A model generated the notes under the pieces. The model had not been told where the DNA came from. It was given only the letters and a program-made list of their open reading frames with translations, and did no database searches. A stretch of DNA of 64,000 nucleotides from Scalesia atractyloides (taxonomy: Eukaryota > Streptophyta > Magnoliopsida > Asterales > Asteraceae). Numbering within the stretch: position 1 is the first letter of the stretch; each line of letters opens with the position of its first letter. Both the position numbers and the translations under genes were made by a program. Location: positions 10,222,988 to 10,286,987 of the forward strand of contig CAMTDV010000002.1 of NCBI GenBank assembly GCA_947069175.1, written 5' to 3'. Positions 58,024 through 64,000 of the stretch are shown piece after piece.

Positions 58024-58197
58024 ATTGAAATCCGAGCCAGTTACACTGAATTGACTTAATCGTTGATTTGAAGATAAACTAATCTCATATTGATAACTGG
58101 TCGAAGTGATCAAAGGACTTGAGAATATTTACCAGTCGGAACATTCAGTTGTTCTAATACTCTATTTTCTGAGAAAACTCATTAGAATTCAGAGAGA

Positions 58198-59490
58198 TGT
58201 CAATCATTGATGATACTCATAATATTGGATCCTCGTTTGCCATGAATTCAAGATACAGATACTAATGATGTGTCACCACCTATGCCAATAGAACACATGT
58301 TGCTGGAGGTCAGTGGTTTATGGTCCATGAATTCCCTCTATGCCAAGTACCCAAAAAGTAAACACAAGTGTTCCTAAGAACCCCACAAATTATTCTAAGC
58401 AACATTTCCAGAAATTGGAGCTCGATGCTAAGGGATTAGGGATACTGGCCATGGCCTTACCCAATGAAATCTCTGTTGGATCGCTCCATTGTGAGAATGC
58501 CATAGAATTGTGCGATGCTTTGACTAAACAATTTGGAGGTACACATCTGTGCATGAGAACATTAGAGAAATTATGAACCAAGAGTACGAAACATTCACTC
58601 ATATCAAGGGAGAATTTCGGAGTCAACAGTTTGAGCGATTTAATTGCCTAATAAGTGAACTAGGGATAGCTGATAACACTTTCACAAATGTTACTTTTAG
58701 TCACAGATATATTTTGGGATCTCTTCTTCATAAATGGGACACAATTGTAGTTGTCCTAAGAAACTGTGTTGCATTTAAGGAATTGACTCTCAGACAACTT
58801 TATGCCAGACTCCTCACATTTGAGAGAGAACTTGATAAAAAAACAAAAGTGGTATCCTTTGGAAAGGTTGTTAATGGATACTCCTATGGTAACACAAACT
58901 TGATCAGTCAAGATGGTTCATCATCAACCGTGTGAGTAATCAGAGTTATGATCATTTGTAACATAACTACTGGTTTTAGTTCCCAATTTAACTCATCACT
59001 TGTTGGAAACAAGAACTTTGCCCAGATGATGAATGATCAAAATCCTATGGATCTAACTTAACAAGAGGAATTTGACCAGCTTAAACTCTTAAGTATTAAG
59101 TCAAACAATTTTTTCCACAAAACTAGCAGGAAGTTTCATGGTCTGGAAGGTAGGAGTAATTTGAAAGGGGAAAGTTGATAGTTGAATGTTACATGTGTCA
59201 CAAACTAGGTCACTTTGCTAGGGAATGTAGAAGTTCTTCACAGAACACCACATCTTATTTGACATATCCTAGCCAAATGAATCAACCTAATTCAACTACT
59301 AGACAATAATTAAGTTTTTTAGATGCACATCGACATTCTTCCCAAAATACCCTTGGTCCGTTTACACAGTATACTGCACATCTTACATACGGACCGGTTC
59401 AAATGGCATATCAATATGCTAACGGGCCACCACGGTACCAACAATCACATGTCCAAACCCTCTCACACTCACGCATTCAAACCCAGGCAC
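58198..59490 (+). pseudogene. Ty1/copia gag (element D), broken
   Basis: Gag of a copia element in pieces. ATG-containing start near 58198 (MSIIDDTHNIGSSF). 58340-58576 has FQKLELDAKGLGILAMALPN and NAIELCDALTKQFGGT, the UBN2/copia gag pattern. 58549-58935, in another frame, has MNQEYETFTHIKGEFRSQQF, FERFNCLISELGIADNTFTN and LTLRQLYARLLTFERELDKK. A zinc knuckle CYMCHKLGHFAREC (CX2CX4HX4C) is at about 59193-59234. Frame changes near 58555 and 58940 and a stop at 59307 break it. Coding similarity ends near 59490, where the LTR of element E begins. Confidence 0.8.
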
Positions 59491-60204
59491 ATTGTAGGTC
59501 CACTTGGAGGATCAAGATTAACCTACTTCCTTGTGTATGCAACACACACGAGTGCGGAATCCAAGTGTGTATGCAAACCAGAGCAAGAGCACAATCAATA
59601 TAACAAGAGATATATCTTTAGATGTTCACTATATTGATTTATAGAGAGACTCGGTGCATAGACTCTTGAATAAACTACTTACTCTAAACACTCTCAGTGT
59701 TCTCTCTCTGTGCTCACACTGTACTCCTCTATGCTCCACCTCTCTAGAGTCACACGTATCAACTCACTCTCGTGTCACTGTTACAGAGAAATGCATGTCT
59801 GTTTATATAGTGCCAAAACCTAGCAACAACACGAAGTATGTTTTTAGTCATGCGAAGCACTACAAAGACACGAAGAACATTCAGAGATGGTTTCTCATAC
59901 GAACATATAATGACTCGTACGAATGAGTAAGTCATTCGTACGACCACGTAATGTTATTGTTAACAGAGTCACTCGTACGAGCATGAAATGACTCGTACGA
60001 ACATATAATGGCTCGTCTGAGCAAGCTACTAGCTCGTATGGAGCACCTTTCACTCGTACGAATAAACTAAACGTCGTACTAAATCAAGATTGGAGGATAT
60101 ATTGATTTGGTCGACACGACCAAACTTTACAGACACAACAAACAAAGACCGTACAATTACTGACATAACTAAGAACAAGCAACAGACATAAAAGTGTATT
60201 AACA
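59490..60204 (-). repeat. 3' LTR of Ty1/copia element E (inserted in D)
   Basis: Minus strand starts TGTTAATACACTTTTATGTC next to a purine tract. TATA-like ACTATATAAACAGAC at about 59797-59811 is followed by a leader. The U3 part (59880-60075) holds repeated TCGTACGA. The far end near 59490-59505 is not sharply defined. An alternative LTR start is 60351. Confidence 0.65.
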
Positions 60205-60368
60205 AACTCCCTCTTGGATGTTGCTTGTTCTTCGGTCTATATTTCTAATGGCCTGCTTTGGACTATGAGCTTTCAGCGTGAATACCAAAATGAGTTGAAC
60301 CGAACCAAACTGAACCGAACTGAGTCGCATCCACACAAATATTCATCAACAAACTCCCCCTTGGATGC
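60205..60368 (-). other. Duplicated polypurine tract of element E
   Basis: AACTCCCTCTTGGATGTTGC (60205) and AACTCCCCCTTGGATGCTGC (60352) are two copies of the same PPT region, minus strand CCAAGGGGGAGTT, each preceded on + by an LTR-like end (TTAACA or CATCAACA). A ~147-bp duplication of the PPT/LTR border is the simplest reading. Confidence 0.65.
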
Positions 60369-62095
60369 TGCTCGTGATGGTTCGTTCTTCATGCTGTCAT
60401 ATCTTCAGATGTCTTCACGCGTCATAGTCAGGAGGTGCATCGTGGTCAGCTATGAGTTGATCTTCTTGATTCACAGGTTGCATTTATGGTGTGTCTTTAA
60501 TCACGTAACTTGTTTTCTTCAAACTCGTCCTCTTTTCCTTTAGCTTGCTTGAATATTACATCTGTACACACAACAAGGCTAAACGCGTAATGAGAACAAC
60601 CGTAGGGATTTAATCAACCTTAGAAAATTGTTATTTGGAAATTTCATAACGGATTGATTTTATGCATAAGTAGCATATGACACACATGAAATCAACTTTC
60701 ATTCAACTACCAACTAACAATACTTTAAGAGTTTTTTAAAATTGTTCAATTTTAATCCATTAAACTTCAAAGGTTGTCAACTTCGACCATTTATGAAGAT
60801 GCGGTTGTTTTCCGGCTTACAATCAGGATTTTAGGTTGGATAGACTCGAGTTCCAGTATCGGTTATTTAAAAATAAACTAGAAGCAAAATCTTTTTGGCT
60901 TTTATAAAATTTATATTAAAACTCACCTAAGATCTTTTTGTCATTTTTCAACTGTTTAAAAGTAAAGACGGAAAGCAATTAAATAAATAAATATTTATAG
61001 ATATTCTTTTTACGAATTTCGAGGATAAGAGAATCATATTAGTATACGATCATATCAAAACACCCTTGTTGTTTGATTAATTAGCATTTAGATAAGTATC
61101 CTATAACAATTATCGGTATTGTTGTCCACATAAGCTCAACTTATCCGATGTACTTGCGGTTAGGGGATACTATTAATGGATGATTTATACTTACCGACCG
61201 GTGTTCATCCACTTCACGACACATTCCCGTATCAAGACATGCACGAGAGAAAATCTTACCGGTGAGTATACTACTTATCATCTGTTTTGACGTATATCAT
61301 GTAAGATACTCACTTATTTTGATTGAAAACAAGCTCTATGTGATTAATCACTTATTGATGAGGAACTTGATTTTCAGACGCATGCAGAGCACAGGAGTAA
61401 GTCCATGAACAGGTTACTACCATCGTACCGACAAAGAGACGAACTTAGCTCCCGCATAAAGATGTGATATATTATCACTTATTTTTGGGGTGGATGTGAT
61501 ATATTTATCACTTATTGATGGTCGTATGTAGTATTTACGCGTATGTATGGTATCATGGAAGTTCTAGACTTGCGTCACCATTATTTTCCGGTAAAAGATT
61601 CAACCATGATTCCTAGATGATAAGCAAGCATAAAGACCGCATATCTCAGAACCTCGACATACTATCAGATGAAATTTCAGTACCAAGACCATATGCCAAT
61701 GAATGGTTCCCACCTGGTCTTCAGTCGATTATGTTTATATCGCCCTGTGCACACTTTAAAATATTGTGAGCCTACCGATACATCGAATATAGAGCTACTT
61801 ATCATTTTTTATTTTAAGTTCAAACAGGTTTGACAGACCACTAATTTACTATCATTTTCTTTTTTTCTTTCCAGGAAACTCATTTTTGTTTTTCTCATGT
61901 TTTTGTAATTTTTGGATTGGAATTTACTCCCCATACAATGCAAAAAGTAAATTTAAACCTCTAAATATATCTTTTTGGATTATCCTCGAGAAAAATATTC
62001 ACAACAAAGATTTCCCGATGTGGATTAACTCATGTTTTACCTCGATGCCATTTACCAAAATTAATTTAATAAAAATGATTTATCAAAATATTTGA
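60369..62095 (-). other. Non-coding 3' region of element E
   Basis: 1.7 kb between RNase H and PPT without ORFs on the element strand. It contains recurrent short palindromic words TGTGATATATTATCACTTAT, TGTGATATATTTATCACTTA, TGTGATTAATCACTTATTGA (61337-61520). Confidence 0.55.
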
Positions 62096-62099
62096 GAAA

Positions 62100-62250
62100 A
62101 GAGTTGGCACGTTGGTAATCGGTGTGGACCATAACAACATTGATGAGTTTCATATTGAAACAATCACGCGTGAAGTGATATTCTAGATCAATGTGTTTGG
62201 TCTGGAGTGTTGTACGAGATTTATAGAAAATTCGTAAAGCAGCTTAAATA
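62100..62250 (-). pseudogene. Ty1/copia RNase H C-terminus (element E)
   Basis: The minus strand encodes RIFYKSRTTLQTKHIDLEYH, then FTRDCFNMKLINVVMVHTDY, matching the copia RNase H end (pattern: H.KTKHIDI..HF.RD....K.I....V.T..Q.AD). It is followed by an end instead of the usual ADLLTK. Most of integrase and RT upstream is missing. Confidence 0.7.
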
Positions 62251-63105
62251 TCGACAGAGATATGATAGATTAGAAATTTAAAATCGTAATTCTGCAATTT
62301 CTCCGTGCATTGTCAGGAAACTGTGTGCTCTCCCAACTGGATATCCACCCAGTGTGGATTTCAAGGTCGATTTTGCAGCTACTTCATAAAAATGAGAAAT
62401 CTCTTCACAACAACAAGATCATAAACCTCCGGGTCCGGTTGGTAAGAAGCAAAAGTGCATGTGGAGAAGCTTGTACACATCATCTTTGGACGGTCCATAC
62501 ATGATGTTGTGCACATGTTTTTGCACCAGCAAAGGTCTTCGTCTTTCTCCTTGAGAAGTAGTGTGCGGTTGTTCAAACCATGCCAAGGCATCCGCACACC
62601 CGGTTGATTTGTGCAACTAAACACATTTTCTTAAATCACACCCATGGAGAAATGTACACTGCATGATCATCTTGTAAGCTTTGAACTTCTTGTGGAAGAC
62701 ATAAGACATGAATTTTTGATACTCTTCTGACGTGCTGCAGGCACGTACATTTCGATTGAATCTATCATGTGGATCCGATCCTAGCCTTAAACAAACAAAT
62801 TTGTTGGTTATTTTTTATCTTGTCGAAGTTATCAACTTCATTCACCAGTCTTTCTTCATTCATCGGACATTATCTTTTCTTTCTCTCAAATCAAAGGCAA
62901 CAACTCCTGGATATAACGATGTTTTGGAGCCACATGTTGCATATCTTGTGCCTGGATGCTCCACTATCACAATTCTATGATTATAATAGTTTCTCCTGGA
63001 ACATCCTGCACACTCATTAAAGATTAGTTGGAGATGGGGACCAAACCTTCATTGACTTGGGTCGTCCGACATCATTGAGAATTGGAGCTTCGTTTTCCTG
63101 ATTAT
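62251..63105 (-). pseudogene. Ty1/copia protease relic and pol deletion (element E)
   Basis: At about 62920-62975 the minus strand reads NCDSGASRHK, the copia protease active site DSG. After it only fragments without recognised motifs follow (for example STSEEYQKFMSYVFHKKFKA) before RNase H at 62250. A 3-kb integrase-RT part is therefore deleted. Confidence 0.55.
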
Positions 63106-64000
63106 TCAGAATGGATTGTGCTTCCCCTGAAACAATTCCGGTTTTGGTTTCCAAAATTGTTTTTGTTTTTCAATTTTAACATTTGATTGCATTTGGACAA
63201 CCTTGAATTTTAAAGCCTTTTCAACAACTTTTTGTTGTTTCTTTCTCTGTTTCATTTCTTGTTGTTTAACAAGGCGAGGGTCCTGTTTTGGCGAAACAGA
63301 TTTTGTATGGTAATGTTTACCATGGGGCGCATCAATTTTTGATTTTCCCTTCATGAGATATGGATAGTTTTTGACAATGTGTCCATACTTACCACACTTA
63401 AAGCATGATCTCCGCTCAACAAACCTTGGAGTATTATAAATGTGGTAGCCTGATGATGAACTTTGTGATCTTGAGGTACTTGGTCCTACATTAAAACAAT
63501 TTGTGTGTTGTGTATAGTTGTTCTCACTGTTTCTCTTTAAAATTTTATTTTGTTTAACAAAATCCGTGTTGGATTTGTTATCAAAAGATTCAATTTTATC
63601 AGTCCATCGGGATTTCACGAAGTTCACATTTTGAATTTTCTTCTTGTCCTGGCACTGTTTGCTTTTTCCATTTCCTTGGTTAGCGTGATTTTGCTTTCGC
63701 TGATTGTTTTGAGGTTTCAATTTTTTATTTCTGTATTTCTTTCTAACTTCGGTTTTTTGAAGAGGAGCACACTGAGTTATTACAACTCTTGGGCTCGAAT
63801 TACCAAAAACTTACTAGTAGAATTCTCGAAAATTTTATCAATCAAGGATTGATTGACATTTTTATGGGAAAATCTTTGTTTGAGTAAACTTTGTCGGAAC
63901 CAATCAACGTAGAAAGCAAGTTCATGCTTTTACAAGTTTCAACATGAGCTTCAGCAATCTTGACATTGGCAGTCACACATGGTTTCATTGAAGCATCACA
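63106..64000 (-). pseudogene. Ty1/copia gag (element E), partial, frameshifted
   Basis: A 204-codon open stretch (63106-63720, entered from upstream without its own ATG) has a very basic, Gln/Asn/Lys-rich body and a zinc knuckle CFKCGKYGHIVKNY, whose last Cys is Tyr. A Lys-rich end follows (KQQEMKQRKKQQKVVEKALK). Upstream, in another frame (63990-63775), NQSLIDKIFENSTSKFLVIR belongs to the same protein, so a frameshift lies near 63775. The gene continues beyond the window. Confidence 0.75.

Noticed and set aside
60214..60543. 109-codon ORF on +
   Set aside because: It spans the duplicated polypurine tracts of element E and has no domain.

Overview
The window is nuclear plant DNA dominated by transposable elements. 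Codon style, gag sequences and the mix of elements (long-LTR Ty3 elements, Cassandra, TA-targeted MITEs) suggest a eudicot, most likely Asteraceae; that assignment is inference from remembered families, not a search. Only one gene looks intact and host-encoded: a 150-aa PADRE/DUF4228-type protein at 43913-44365 (+). || Layout. 1-4609: AT-rich decayed DNA with a PIF/Harbinger-nuclease (ALP1/HARBI1-like) relic and a MITE. 4610-41337: one Ty3/gypsy insertion, minus strand, with ~4.3-kb LTRs, later enlarged by a direct tandem duplication of ~14.9 kb. Unit 1 is 6169-26420 and unit 2 is 26421-41337, giving LTR1-internal A-LTR2 and LTR3-internal B-LTR4. The original target-site duplication TAAAC is still readable left of LTR1 and right of both LTR2 and LTR4. 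The target was itself an older retrotransposon gag relic. Both internal regions carry PBS, an extra acidic/proline-rich ORF, gag with a likely spliceosomal intron, zinc knuckles, protease, RT, RNase H, integrase and PPT, all broken by frameshifts, stops and a shared AT-rich insertion in integrase. || Nested in LTR2 (19814-25643) is a fragment of another Ty3 element: one 2.6-kb LTR, a perfect tRNA-iMet PBS, a long leader and an intact 461-aa gag, followed by a tandem array of unknown origin. Its LTR holds four ~170-bp tandem units with tRNA-like sequences, plus a fifth on the opposite strand. || 41338-57300: SINEs, the PADRE gene, a second ancient duplication (45040-47860 versus 51705-55020) whose copies acquired different MITEs in equivalent TA tracts, a decayed transposon protein, a possible copia solo LTR, and a Cassandra-type TRIM with 5S-rRNA-like LTRs and a nested MITE. 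57470-64000: a Ty1/copia element on + (LTR plus broken gag) interrupted by another Ty1/copia on - (LTR with a TCGTACGA cluster, RNase H relic, protease relic, gag), which runs off the window. || There is no operon-like logic. Apart from the PADRE gene, the content is layered mobile elements, and the main biological interest is in their rearrangement history and in the pol III-like modules inside LTRs.
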